From: Neobacillus sp. SuZ13
GTDB lineage: Bacteria; Bacillota; Bacilli; Bacillales; Cytobacillaceae
DNA length: 64,000 nt
Assembly (NCBI RefSeq): GCF_030123365.1
Contig: NZ_CP126107.1
Coordinates: 3,085,501 to 3,149,500, forward strand
Direction: 5' to 3'
Of this stretch, positions 7,230 to 16,235 are shown piece after piece; the first letter of the stretch is position 1; each line of letters opens with the position of its first letter. Below the pieces are notes generated by a model that had not been told where the DNA came from, searched no databases, and saw only the letters and a list, made by a program, of their open reading frames with translations. The position numbers were made by a program, and so were the translations under genes.

Positions 7230-8288
7230 ATGACCACCGATAAAGACTTAAATCCCATGAATGTGATGAAACCATTGAATAGAAATCCAAAAACAGGATA
7301 TGAGACCCAGCCTCTTACGTCATTTGAAATAGGTAAGCTCTGGGCTACCTATATGGGAAACAGCATGTCCATTCAAATTTTAAGTTATTTTCTTCAACAT
7401 TGTGAGGAAGAAGATATTAGGATGCTTTTAGAAAATGGCTTAGCTTTATCCAAGGATTTCATTCAGAGGACTGAAGAGTTTTTTAAAAAGGAGAATTTTC
7501 CTATCCCAATTGGGTTTACAAAAGATGATGTCAATCTTGGAGCCCCTCGTTTATACAAGGATGAATTTTATGTTCACTATATAAAATATGCTGCAAAGGC
7601 AGGAATGAGCCTATACGCCGTAGCAGTTCCATTGATCATGAGGGAGGACGTACGAGAATTCTTAATTTATTGTAATGAATGCACGACTGTCCTGTTAGGA
7701 CAAATAAATACTGTTTTAATGGACAATAAATTTATTGCTAAACCTCCCACCATTCCAATACCAGATGGAATTGAAAAAATTGATAAACAAAGTTTCTTAA
7801 ATGGTTTTTTGGGAGATGTCCGACCGTTACATGCATTAGAAATCATTCATCTTTGGGATAATATAGAGAATAACACGACGAGTATGGCTTTATTATTGGG
7901 CTTTCATCAAACCGTTCAAGATGACAAGATAAGGGCTTTGTTTAAAAGAGGTTTAGAGATGACCGATAAAGCTGTAAAACAGTATAAGGAAAAACTTCAC
8001 GTTGAAAGTATACATTCACCTGACTACCTAGACCATTTGGTTGTTACAACATCTACCTATCCACCTTTCTCCGATAAAATCATGTTGTTTCATAAAGTGG
8101 ACATGTTTGCTATGAAGGTAAGGGCATTTGGAAACTCATTGGCGGTAACGGCAAGAAGAGATATCGATATGTTGTATATAAGAACTCTTATCAACATCGG
8201 GGCATTTGTTGATGATGGTATGAATATCTTGATTCAAAAAGTTTGGTTGGAATCACCGCCAAAAGCATATGATCGGACTTTGGAGTAA
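7230..8288 (+). CDS. DUF3231 family protein
   Basis: Soluble 352-residue protein made of two similar halves (about residues 28-170 and 195-345). Each half begins with an LW-containing helix (GKLWATYMGN, IHLWDNIENN), predicted all-helical, and each ends with a PP motif (AKPPT, ESPPK). That tandem arrangement is characteristic of DUF3231, a family common in spore formers and of unknown function. The start ATG 7230 follows AAAAGGAGATTAGTT. A second member lies at 28253-29245. Both sit next to partial gene duplications. Confidence 0.85.
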   Translation: MTTDKDLNPMNVMKPLNRNPKTGYETQPLTSFEIGKLWATYMGNSMSIQILSYFLQHCEEEDIRMLLENGLALSKDFIQRTEEFFKKENFPIPIGFTKDDVNLGAPRLYKDEFYVHYIKYAAKAGMSLYAVAVPLIMREDVREFLIYCNECTTVLLGQINTVLMDNKFIAKPPTIPIPDGIEKIDKQSFLNGFLGDVRPLHALEIIHLWDNIENNTTSMALLLGFHQTVQDDKIRALFKRGLEMTDKAVKQYKEKLHVESIHSPDYLDHLVVTTSTYPPFSDKIMLFHKVDMFAMKVRAFGNSLAVTARRDIDMLYIRTLINIGAFVDDGMNILIQKVWLESPPKAYDRTLE

Positions 8289-8379
8289 AAAATACATGAA
8301 AAAACACTTACTTACGATTTGATGAAGAAAGGGAATCCTGATAAAAACTAAATCTCAATTTCATCAATATTTGAATTTA

Positions 8380-8426
8380 AATGAGAACACTCTTCGTTAA
8401 GCAATGAAGGTGTTCTCATTTTTTAT
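8380..8426 (+). terminator. Terminator after the DUF3231 gene
   Basis: AATGAGAACAC (8380-8390) pairs with GTGTTCTCATT (8410-8420), followed by TTTTTATTT. Confidence 0.75.
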
Positions 8427-8452
8427 TTACTTGTAATCTTATTTTGGGATTC

Positions 8453-9322
8453 TCAATGATAATTCGCGTTTTCAATCAGATGCTTGATTGTATTCAGCTG
8501 AAAAGCACCATATATTCTATTTTTGGAGGTAAGCTCATTGATAAAGAACTGGTGTAACTGTTCTTTGTTGGCCACACGCTTCACCATGCTGTTTTCCGAC
8601 CAATCATGAAGCTCTTTTACATCGTAATTAAAGAATACCAAAGTGTTAATCCACGAGGGTATATCTTGACTTTGTAAATAATTGGATAGGATGACGGCAG
8701 TCTGTTGAACCTCGCATATTGGATTTTCATACGTCTTTACCGTTAATTCTCCGGACTCTGATTTACCGAAGATCAGCGTTTCCTCTTTCTCACTATCTAC
8801 TATATCTGCTAAAAAAGAAAACCTCTGGCTGTTATTTCTTGTTAATCCCAGAACGATGTGACCTTTCCAGTATTTAGTTTCTATGACATAGATACCAGTT
8901 GCTAAAAGGATAATATGATCAATCTGCCGGGTATTACCGTTTCCATCTGGTATAAAAATGTTCGGCATAATAATCATTTCATCTGGTGGAATGATTTTTT
9001 TTCGTATTAAATCAGATTTGAAATTTTCTAGTATCTGGTGGGTGACGATTTCCCCTTGGTTTTTATAATTTTTCCGTATCTCTTCCTTTTCGATCACTAG
9101 CTTTTCAATTTCTCGTTGGTAAGATTCGCTCAAACCCATAATCTTCTCATCATACTTCGTTGCTGCTGTTTCAATTGCTGCCTTTTGTATTTCTTTGAGC
9201 GCTTCTAGCTCTTGGTAATGATCGTTTCTCATTTCTTTTTGTTTAGCCTTTTCCTTTTTTACGCTATATGTTAACCAAGCGACAGATGCAGTTAGTAATG
9301 TGGAAACAATTAACCAAATCAT
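8453..9322 (-). CDS. Membrane-anchored NERD-domain protein
   Basis: The 289-residue protein has one N-terminal transmembrane helix (residues 1-20), a coiled-coil region (about 22-85) and a NERD (nuclease-related) domain from about 90 to 200 with the signature DHIILLATGIYVIETKYWKG. NERD domains resemble restriction-endonuclease-like folds and are thought to process DNA or RNA; the substrate is unknown. The ribosome site AAGGAG supports ATG 9322. It follows the 9359-9799 gene by 36 bp on the same strand, suggesting an operon. Confidence 0.85.
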   Translation of the reverse strand: MIWLIVSTLLTASVAWLTYSVKKEKAKQKEMRNDHYQELEALKEIQKAAIETAATKYDEKIMGLSESYQREIEKLVIEKEEIRKNYKNQGEIVTHQILENFKSDLIRKKIIPPDEMIIMPNIFIPDGNGNTRQIDHIILLATGIYVIETKYWKGHIVLGLTRNNSQRFSFLADIVDSEKEETLIFGKSESGELTVKTYENPICEVQQTAVILSNYLQSQDIPSWINTLVFFNYDVKELHDWSENSMVKRVANKEQLHQFFINELTSKNRIYGAFQLNTIKHLIENANYH

Positions 9323-9358
9323 TGATTTTCTCCTTATCTATCAGAAAATATATATTTA

Positions 9359-9799
9359 TTAATAGCCTTTTATCAGCATTTTATCTAATTGACGAACTTT
9401 ATCATAAGAATTTAATAGTTTCTCAGGGACCAAGGTCCTTCCATATTCCCAAGCATTCGTTTCTATTTTTGTAAGAAGTTGTGCTTTTTCATCATCCTCG
9501 CCATACTTGATGATCCTTAAATCATGTTTGTTTTTCTTAAAATCTAAGTAATAACCGAGTTGATGATATAGGATAATTTTAACACAGTCTTCATCTGTTT
9601 CTTTAATTTTAAAGTTAATATTTGCTATGTATCCATTAATTTTTAAATAGTTAAATTTAATAGTATTTGTTGAGACGTTAAAACTCATAGGTGCGAGGAG
9701 GTTATTGCTAATCTCATAATCAATAGTTAATTTGTGCTCTTGTAAGGTATGTACAATGATTTTCTCAATATCCCGTATATAAAACATCTTTTCGAACAC
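9359..9799 (-). CDS. Degenerate zinc-peptidase-like protein upstream of the NERD gene
   Basis: Soluble 146-residue protein. A segment reading YHQLGYYLDFKK lies where ImmA/IrrE-type or related peptidases carry HExxH, and ETNAWEYGR downstream resembles the third-ligand region (EANAxxYA). The Glu and second His of HExxH are replaced by Gln and Tyr, so zinc catalysis is unlikely. Start is uncertain: GTG 9799 is very close to AAAGGT, and ATG 9787 is further away. It is probably co-transcribed with the NERD gene. The family link is by motif only. Confidence 0.6.
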   Translation of the reverse strand: MFEKMFYIRDIEKIIVHTLQEHKLTIDYEISNNLLAPMSFNVSTNTIKFNYLKINGYIANINFKIKETDEDCVKIILYHQLGYYLDFKKNKHDLRIIKYGEDDEKAQLLTKIETNAWEYGRTLVPEKLLNSYDKVRQLDKMLIKGY

Positions 9800-9986
9800 G
9801 ACCTTTCAAAATCTTTTATTTTATATTTTTAAGAAATGCAAGTGGAAAGTAAATCCAACAATATTCCTTTAGACTTTGTTCCTATCGCATTCTTCAAAGA
9901 ATTCTCCCAGCAGGGCCTTATATTTCCATAAATTGTTCTGTTCTTATTAGAGAATAGATAAAAACCATGTCTGATTTTCTTACAAG

Positions 9987-10036
9987 GTTGTTCAATAATT
10001 ATTGAACAACTAGTATATTTAGGTTAACAAGTTAAC
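9987..10036. promoter_or_regulatory. Palindromic operator candidates upstream of putB
   Basis: A perfect 24-bp palindrome GTTGTTCAATAA-TTATTGAACAAC lies at 9987-10010, and GTTAAC-AA-GTTAAC at 10023-10036. A TATAAT at 10075-10080 may be the -10 element, but there is no good -35 partner, which suggests an activator. The likely user is the PAS-AAA-Fis regulator at 14456-16150. The 9800-10152 gap otherwise holds only AT-rich sequence. Confidence 0.5.
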
Positions 10037-10152
10037 AAATGTGTTTAAATTATAAAAATATATAGACACTTATGTATAATGTGTTATAAGATTGGTTCAA
10101 GGAATTACATATTCAACAATACTGTTTATTCGATTAAGGAGGTTTGTAGACA

Positions 10153-11067
10153 ATGGAAATATTAATGAGAAATATGTTTCAGTCGCTTGGGAAGAATACC
10201 TCAGCTAACAAACTAGCAAAAAAATACGGCTTGCGTTTTGGAGCCGGGCGATTTGTGGCGGGGGAAACGATTCAAACAGCGATTGATTCCGTCAAGAAGT
10301 TGAATGGTGACGGGAAATTGGTCACATTAGATCACCTGGGCGAATTTGTTTACACGGAAGAAGAGGCACAGGAATCTACTGCCATGTGCATTCAAACCCT
10401 CGATGCGATTGCCGAAGCAGGGGTCAAGTCCAATCTTTCTCTTAAAATGACCTCGCTTGGTCTTGATATTAGTAAAGAGTTATGTATGAAGAATATGCGT
10501 AAAATCCTTAATCGGGCTTTACTTCATCAAAATTTTGTCAGAATTGATATGGAAGATTATGATCACTGTCAAATATCATTGGATATATATAAAGAGCTCC
10601 GTAAGGAATATGACAATGTCGGACTTGTTATTCAGGCCTACCTATTCAGAACAGAACAGGATATTGCCGACTTAAATCATCTGAACGCAAACCTGCGTCT
10701 CGTAAAAGGGGCATATAAAGAGTCTCCAACGGTTGCATTTCCGGAGAAAAAAGATGTCGATGAAAATTTTAAAAAGATTATTAAGCAGCATCTATTAAAT
10801 GGGAACTATACAGCGGTAGCAACCCATGATGCAGCGATGATTGAATATACAAAAACGTTAGTAAATGAAAACAAAATAGGAAAAGACAAATTTGAGTTCC
10901 AAATGCTTTATGGCATTTGTGAGGACATTCAAGCTAGTCTTGTAAAAGAAGGGTTCAGAGTCCGAGTTTATGTGCCTTACGGGGTAGACTGGTTTGGATA
11001 TTTTATGAGACGGTTAGCAGAAAGACCTGCCAATGTATGGTTTGTTCTAAAAAATCTATTAAAATAA
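10153..11067 (+). CDS. putB: Proline dehydrogenase (PutB/FadM type)
   Basis: FAD enzyme oxidising L-proline to pyrroline-5-carboxylate at the membrane. The 304 residues equal the monofunctional Bacillus form. Visible motifs are LVKGAYKE, ATHDAAMIEY, FQMLYGICED and the C-terminal RVYVPYG...YFMRRLAERPANV, which bind FAD and substrate in the barrel. ATG 10153 follows AAGGAGG. putC starts 30 bp downstream and putP further on, forming the proline catabolic cluster. Expression is probably inducible by proline through the regulator at 14456. Confidence 0.95.
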   Translation: MEILMRNMFQSLGKNTSANKLAKKYGLRFGAGRFVAGETIQTAIDSVKKLNGDGKLVTLDHLGEFVYTEEEAQESTAMCIQTLDAIAEAGVKSNLSLKMTSLGLDISKELCMKNMRKILNRALLHQNFVRIDMEDYDHCQISLDIYKELRKEYDNVGLVIQAYLFRTEQDIADLNHLNANLRLVKGAYKESPTVAFPEKKDVDENFKKIIKQHLLNGNYTAVATHDAAMIEYTKTLVNENKIGKDKFEFQMLYGICEDIQASLVKEGFRVRVYVPYGVDWFGYFMRRLAERPANVWFVLKNLLK

Positions 11068-11097
11068 AAATTTTATATAAAAAGGAGTCGCAATATT

Positions 11098-12666
11098 ATG
11101 ACAACCGTAACACAACTTGCACCATTTAAAAATGAGCCTTTTACTAATTTTTCTCAGGAAGAAAATAAGAAATCTATGGCTGCAGCGCTTGCGAAAGTGA
11201 AAATGGAGTTAGGGAGGAAGTACCCGCTAGTAATTGGCGAGGAAAAGCTATTTACCGAAGAGCAAACTATTTCTATTAATCCTGGAAATGTGGATGAAGT
11301 CATCGGGTCCGTTAGTAAAGGGAATAAAGAATTAGCTGAAAAAGCAATGCAGGAAGCGATGAAATCCTTTGAAACTTGGAAAAAGGTTTCTCCAGCTGAG
11401 CGCGCGGAATATCTATTCAAAGCAGCAGATTTAATGAGGCAGCGCAAACATGAGTTTTCTTCCTACCTTGTCTATGAATCAGGGAAAAACTGGGCTGAAG
11501 CGGACGCTGATACAGCAGAAGCCATCGATTTTCTAGAATTCTATGCGAGAGAAATGATTCGCCTTAGTGAGACAAGCATTCACCAGCCGCTTGTAAACAT
11601 TGAAGGAGAAGACAATCAAATTTCGTATATTCCTCTTGGTGTTGGGATTGTCATCTCTCCGTTTAACTTCCCATTGGCGATCATGGCAGGAACGACTGTC
11701 GCAGCGATTGTGTCAGGGAATACGGTGATTTTGAAACCAGCCGATGCTACTCCAGTGATTGCCGCCAAATTTGTGGAATTAATGGAAGAGGTGGGTCTTC
11801 CTTCAGGCGTCCTCAACTATTTGCCAGGCGATGGAATTGATGTAGGGGAGTATTTGGTTGAGCATCCAAGCACTCGGTTTATCTCTTTTACAGGATCACG
11901 GGCTGTGGGCTGTCGTATATATGAACGGGCTTCAAAGGTTCAGCCAGGCCAATTATGGTTAAAACGTGTCATTGCTGAAATGGGCGGCAAAGACGGAGTT
12001 GTTGTTGATGAAACAGCCGACTTAGATGCAGCGGCATCAGCGATTGTCGCTTCCGCTTTTGGCTTTCAAGGACAAAAATGTTCTGCGGGCTCTCGAGCGA
12101 TTATTGTTGAATCGGTATATGATGAAGTTGTTGAAAAAGTTACGGAGTTAACGAAAAATCTAACTGTTGGCCTTCCCGAAGAGAATTATGCGGTTGGACC
12201 AGTGATCGATCAAAAATCAGTGGATAAAATTATGGGCTATATCGAAATTGGTAAAACAGAAGGCCGATTGCTTACAGGCGGCTCTATAGCAGAGGGGAAC
12301 GGCTTCTACATCCAACCTACCGTTATTGCGGATGTTCAACCAAAAGCGCGGATTATGCAAGAGGAAATCTTTGGCCCTGTCCTTGCCCTTGCGAAAGCAG
12401 CTAACTGGCAGGAAGCAATTGAAATCTATAATGATACCGACTATGGATTGACGGGTGCATATCATTCCCAGAATGAGGAACGAATTCACTATGCCCTAGA
12501 AAATATGCATTGCGGGAATCTTTATATTAATAAAAAGTGTACGGGTGCATTAGTTGGTGCCCATCCATTTGGCGGATTCAACATGTCCGGTACTGATTCT
12601 AAAGCTGGCGGATACGATTACCTGCTGTTGTTTACTCAAGCTAAACTGAAATCTAGAAAACTTTAA
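11098..12666 (+). CDS. putC: 1-pyrroline-5-carboxylate dehydrogenase
   Basis: Aldehyde dehydrogenase of 522 residues that converts pyrroline-5-carboxylate/glutamate semialdehyde to glutamate with NAD+. The catalytic Cys lies in [13 protein letters not shown] (about residue 325) and the general-base Glu in IAEMGGKD; the NAD site SFTGSRAVG is visible. It is slightly longer than the usual ~515 residues. It follows putB closely with an AAAGGAG ribosome site. A hairpin separates it from putP. Confidence 0.95.
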   Translation: MTTVTQLAPFKNEPFTNFSQEENKKSMAAALAKVKMELGRKYPLVIGEEKLFTEEQTISINPGNVDEVIGSVSKGNKELAEKAMQEAMKSFETWKKVSPAERAEYLFKAADLMRQRKHEFSSYLVYESGKNWAEADADTAEAIDFLEFYAREMIRLSETSIHQPLVNIEGEDNQISYIPLGVGIVISPFNFPLAIMAGTTVAAIVSGNTVILKPADATPVIAAKFVELMEEVGLPSGVLNYLPGDGIDVGEYLVEHPSTRFISFTGSRAVGCRIYERASKVQPGQLWLKRVIAEMGGKDGVVVDETADLDAAASAIVASAFGFQGQKCSAGSRAIIVESVYDEVVEKVTELTKNLTVGLPEENYAVGPVIDQKSVDKIMGYIEIGKTEGRLLTGGSIAEGNGFYIQPTVIADVQPKARIMQEEIFGPVLALAKAANWQEAIEIYNDTDYGLTGAYHSQNEERIHYALENMHCGNLYINKKCTGALVGAHPFGGFNMSGTDSKAGGYDYLLLFTQAKLKSRKL

Positions 12667-12677
12667 TAATAGTAGAA

Positions 12678-12714
12678 AAGGGGAACCCTTCTCATCAAGA
12701 GGGGGGATTCCCCC
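12678..12714 (+). terminator. GC-rich hairpin between putC and putP
   Basis: GGGGAA at 12680-12685 pairs with TTCCCC at 12709-12714, with further partial pairing inside. No T run follows, so it may be a 3' stabilising or attenuating stem rather than a full terminator. Confidence 0.4.
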
Positions 12715-12738
12715 AAAACCATCGTGTTTAAAATTTTA

Positions 12739-12753
12739 TTGTAAGCGCTTCAT
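12739..12753 (+). promoter_or_regulatory. cre-like site upstream of putP
   Basis: TTGTAAGCGCTTCAT at 12739-12753 differs at one position from the CcpA box WTGNAANCGNWNNCW. It lies about 40 bp before the putP start, so catabolite repression of uptake or the cluster is plausible. Confidence 0.4.
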
Positions 12754-12791
12754 ATGATTTTGTGAGTTAAAAACAGAATGGGGGATGGGCT

Positions 12792-14255
12792 TTGAATATA
12801 CAGATTCTTATTTCTATCGGTATTTATATGGTAGGTATGCTGATCATTGGTTATTTTGCGTACAAGCGTACGTCCAATCTTGAAGATTATATGTTAGGCG
12901 GAAGAGGGCTGGGGCCTGCTGTCACTGCACTAAGTGCAGGGGCATCTGATATGAGCGGCTGGCTGCTTATGGGCCTTCCAGGGGCGATGTTTTCTCAAGG
13001 GTTGAGTGCTTCATGGATTGCTATTGGCTTAACAATAGGGGCCTATATCAACTGGCTTTATGTAGCACCTCAGTTAAGAACTTATACAGAAAAGGCCAAC
13101 AATTCGATGACCATTCCTGCGTTCCTGGAGAATCGTTTTGCTGATGGTTCGAATTTGCTGCGCTTGACCTCTGGACTCATCATCATTGTCTTTTTCACTT
13201 TCTATGTATCGTCGGGAATGGTTTCAGGCGGAGTTCTATTTGAATCAACTTTTAATATGCATTACCAGGCAGGACTTTGGATTATCGCTGCTGTCGTGAT
13301 TGCCTATACGTTATTTGGCGGATTTTTGGCGGTGAGTTGGACCGATTTTGTACAAGGTTTAATCATGGTAACCGCTCTTATTTTAGTCCCAGTTGTGACC
13401 ATCATGGAAGTAGGTGGGTTTGGTCCAGCATTTCAGGAAATAAAGGGGATTGATCCGAAGTTATTCGATATTTTTAAGGGTACCACCGTGTTAGGAATTG
13501 TTTCCTTGATGGCATGGGGCTTGGGGTACTTTGGGCAGCCACATATTATTGTCCGCTTTATGGCGATTTCGTCCGTGAAAGAAATTAAAAAAGCAAGACA
13601 AATTGGTATGGGCTGGATGATCTTTTCAGTTGGTGGTGCGATGTTTACCGGTTTCATCGGTTTGGCCTTTTATTCTAAACAAGGACTCACACTAGCAGAT
13701 CCTGAAACCGTCTTTATTGAATTAAGTAGAATTTTATTTCATCCATTGATTACTGGATTTTTACTGGCCGCATTATTAGCAGCCGTTATGAGCACGATTT
13801 CTTCCCAGCTTCTTGTAACTGCAAGCTCGCTGACCGAGGATGTGTATAAGACGTTCTTCCGCCGCTCAGCAACAGATAAAGAACTCATGTTGATCAGCAG
13901 ACTATCAGTGCTTGCCGTTTCAATTATTGCTGTAGTACTTGCGTTTGACAAGAATGGAACCATTTTATCGCTGGTCGGATATGCTTGGGCTGGCTTTGGA
14001 GCTTCGTTTGGACCTGTCATTCTTATGAGCCTTTACTGGAAACGGATGAACAGATGGGGCGCTCTTGCCGGAATGATTGGCGGTGCCGTAACGGTTATCA
14101 TTTGGGCAAGTATCCCAGTCCTAAAAAATAGTTTATACGAAATTATCCCAGGTTTTATCGTAGGCTTGGCAGCCATCTGGATTGTCAGTTTGATGACTCC
14201 TGAACCGAGTGAGAAATTACAAAGAGAGTTTGACCAATATAAACACTCGGCCTAA
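12792..14255 (+). CDS. putP: Sodium/proline symporter PutP
   Basis: SSS-family Na+/proline symporter, 487 residues with about 13 transmembrane helices. Hallmarks include DYMLGGRGLGP at 32-42, SAGASDMSGWLLMGLPGA, and WTDFVQG, all typical of PutP. The TTG start is preceded by GGGGGATGGG. It completes the proline uptake/oxidation cluster with putB and putC. A terminator follows at 14304. Confidence 0.94.
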   Translation: MNIQILISIGIYMVGMLIIGYFAYKRTSNLEDYMLGGRGLGPAVTALSAGASDMSGWLLMGLPGAMFSQGLSASWIAIGLTIGAYINWLYVAPQLRTYTEKANNSMTIPAFLENRFADGSNLLRLTSGLIIIVFFTFYVSSGMVSGGVLFESTFNMHYQAGLWIIAAVVIAYTLFGGFLAVSWTDFVQGLIMVTALILVPVVTIMEVGGFGPAFQEIKGIDPKLFDIFKGTTVLGIVSLMAWGLGYFGQPHIIVRFMAISSVKEIKKARQIGMGWMIFSVGGAMFTGFIGLAFYSKQGLTLADPETVFIELSRILFHPLITGFLLAALLAAVMSTISSQLLVTASSLTEDVYKTFFRRSATDKELMLISRLSVLAVSIIAVVLAFDKNGTILSLVGYAWAGFGASFGPVILMSLYWKRMNRWGALAGMIGGAVTVIIWASIPVLKNSLYEIIPGFIVGLAAIWIVSLMTPEPSEKLQREFDQYKHSA

Positions 14256-14303
14256 CCTTTTACCCCATTTGATAGGGCTAAGAGAATATGTTTAGTATAA
14301 TGA

Positions 14304-14344
14304 ATGCTGATACCCGAATTAACATAAGGGTTCAGCTTTTTTCA
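14304..14344 (+). terminator. Terminator after putP
   Basis: GCTGATACCC (14306-14315) pairs with GGGTTCAGC (14328-14336) and TTTTTT follows. Confidence 0.75.
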
Positions 14345-14455
14345 TTCTTATTAGGAGAGTCCTAATATATTGCACTTAAAAGGGCTTGTTCGCTAGAATA
14401 GAGGTTCAAATTATGATAATGTTAAAGGATAATAAAAGCCTGAAAGGATTTTAGT

Positions 14456-16150
14456 ATGTTCAAAAATGCTCAATTGATATTGGATGACTCCTTTACAATT
14501 GTTAATAAACATATACCATTACTAGAAATAAAAAAGAAACTAAACGAGTACCGCTTTGTTATAGTGTCAGATGGAACATACTTGATTATTGCTAATTATG
14601 AAAAAAGCTTGATGAACTTAGGTGACGACTCCATACCCATTATTGATTGGCTTGAACAGCTTCAATGGCTGCCATCATCTGTGGTTTTGGATGTCAATGG
14701 AGCCGATGTGGCTGTTGATTGGCGCCGACCGGTTCTTGTTAAAGACGAAAAAGGAATTGTTGGGGTTCTTTCAGCTGAAAAGCGGCTCGAAATGCTTGAA
14801 GTAGAAAACCGCCAGATTTCTGCTTATTTTCAGACATTAGCAGAGACGATTAATGAATCAGTCACAGCAGTTGATCAAGCGGGGCATGTCGTCTATTGGA
14901 ATACTACAGCGGAAGAAACTTATAAGATTAAGAAAGAATTCATTCTTGGAAAAAAAATAGGGGAGCACTTTCGTGATGATTCGATTGTCCTGCACCGAAT
15001 TTTAAATGAAGGACGGCCCGTAAGAGGTCAATATCATCGACCGGATAAGGATACACACGTTCTCATTAACGCATCACCGATACTGATAGAAAATAAGATC
15101 ATTGGCGGAGTTGCGACCGAACAAAATATTACGAATATCATCCGACTTAATGAGGAATTGGATTCCAACTCATCCGTGCTTGTTCAAAAGTCCAATCCCT
15201 TTTCAACTATGGTAAGCGGGAGTCCTAAATTTCAGGAAGCCTTGAAGATTGCACAAAAGGTAGCCCATGCGGACATTCCGATTCATTTAACGGGGGAACC
15301 TGGGGCGGGAAAGGAAATGCTGGCACAAGCGATACATTATGGGGGCTCTAAAGCCGAAGGTCCTTTTATCACCCTAAACTGTTCTGTCATTCCTCCTGCC
15401 TTGTTGGAAATGGAACTTTTCGGTTTTCAAAAGGATACCTTTACAGCGGAACAGCAAACCTTAGAAATCGGGCGGATCGAGCAAGCTTTAGGCGGTACAT
15501 TATTTATAGAAGATATTGATAAGATGCCGTTACAGGTTCAAGGAAAACTAGTAAATTATATGGTCGATCAACGGTTTTGCCGGGTAGGAGGCGTAGAGAA
15601 TATCACCTCGCCAACCCGAATTATCACATCAACCTCAGAATCGATTGAAATGCTCGTGAAACAAGGCCATTTTAACGAGCAGCTTTATTTTCATTTATCC
15701 GTGATTACCATCGATATCCCGCCCTTGAGAACTAGAAAAGAGGATATCGTTGCCCATGCCCAGAATTTTGTTCAAGAATTCAACTCTAAGTATAAAAAGC
15801 CGGTACTGGAAATCTCATCTGAAACCATGAATCAGTTGGTGAACTATGACTGGCCAGGTAATATCCGTGAGCTTAGGAACACTATCGAACGGTTGGTTCT
15901 CCTAACTGATAAATCCGTAATTACCGAGGAACATTTGCCAGATAGTATTAAAAGCAAGTTAATTGTGAAACAAACTACCAGCCAAAAAGGGGAAATCGTT
16001 CAACAGAAAGATGTTCTAATAAATCCTGAAGCCCAAGAGATTGAAGAAGCATTAAGAAAAACCTATGGAAATAAAAGTGCAGCGGCCAACCTTTTAGGTA
16101 TTTCACGAGGGACATTGTATAACAAGATAAAAGAATATGGATTACATTAA
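14456..16150 (+). CDS. PAS-AAA-Fis regulator with degenerate sigma-54 activator motifs
   Basis: The 564-residue protein has an unknown N-terminal region (1-110), a PAS domain (about 118-232), an AAA+ domain (about 245-480) and a Fis-type HTH (about 530-562, NKSAAANLLGISRGTLYNKI). It looks like a bacterial enhancer-binding protein, but key parts are changed. The GAFTGA loop reads DTFTAE (327-332), Walker B reads FIEDID (350-355) instead of FLDEI, and the R-finger segment FREDLYYRL reads FNEQLYFHL. Walker A (GEPGAGKE, 280-287) is nearly normal. It lies directly downstream of putP, so it probably controls proline use, likely at a SigA promoter as TyrR does, not via sigma-54. Confidence 0.85.
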   Translation: MFKNAQLILDDSFTIVNKHIPLLEIKKKLNEYRFVIVSDGTYLIIANYEKSLMNLGDDSIPIIDWLEQLQWLPSSVVLDVNGADVAVDWRRPVLVKDEKGIVGVLSAEKRLEMLEVENRQISAYFQTLAETINESVTAVDQAGHVVYWNTTAEETYKIKKEFILGKKIGEHFRDDSIVLHRILNEGRPVRGQYHRPDKDTHVLINASPILIENKIIGGVATEQNITNIIRLNEELDSNSSVLVQKSNPFSTMVSGSPKFQEALKIAQKVAHADIPIHLTGEPGAGKEMLAQAIHYGGSKAEGPFITLNCSVIPPALLEMELFGFQKDTFTAEQQTLEIGRIEQALGGTLFIEDIDKMPLQVQGKLVNYMVDQRFCRVGGVENITSPTRIITSTSESIEMLVKQGHFNEQLYFHLSVITIDIPPLRTRKEDIVAHAQNFVQEFNSKYKKPVLEISSETMNQLVNYDWPGNIRELRNTIERLVLLTDKSVITEEHLPDSIKSKLIVKQTTSQKGEIVQQKDVLINPEAQEIEEALRKTYGNKSAAANLLGISRGTLYNKIKEYGLH

Positions 16151-16154
16151 ACGG

Positions 16155-16184
16155 AAAATACACCAACAATGGTGTATTTTTTCT
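16155..16184 (+). terminator. Terminator after the put regulator
   Basis: AAAATACACC (16155-16164) pairs perfectly with GGTGTATTTT (16171-16180), then TTCTT. Confidence 0.8.
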
Positions 16185-16235
16185 TAAATCTAACGCTAAA
16201 GGTCATCAAGAAGAGCATAATAGGAGGAGATTTAT

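Noticed and set aside
10092..10108. TTGGTTCAAGGAATTAC upstream of putB as a sigma-54 promoter
   Set aside because: The -12 GC is missing and the -24 GC is changed; only the TTGG is kept. The adjacent regulator lacks GAFTGA, so I do not call a -24/-12 promoter here.
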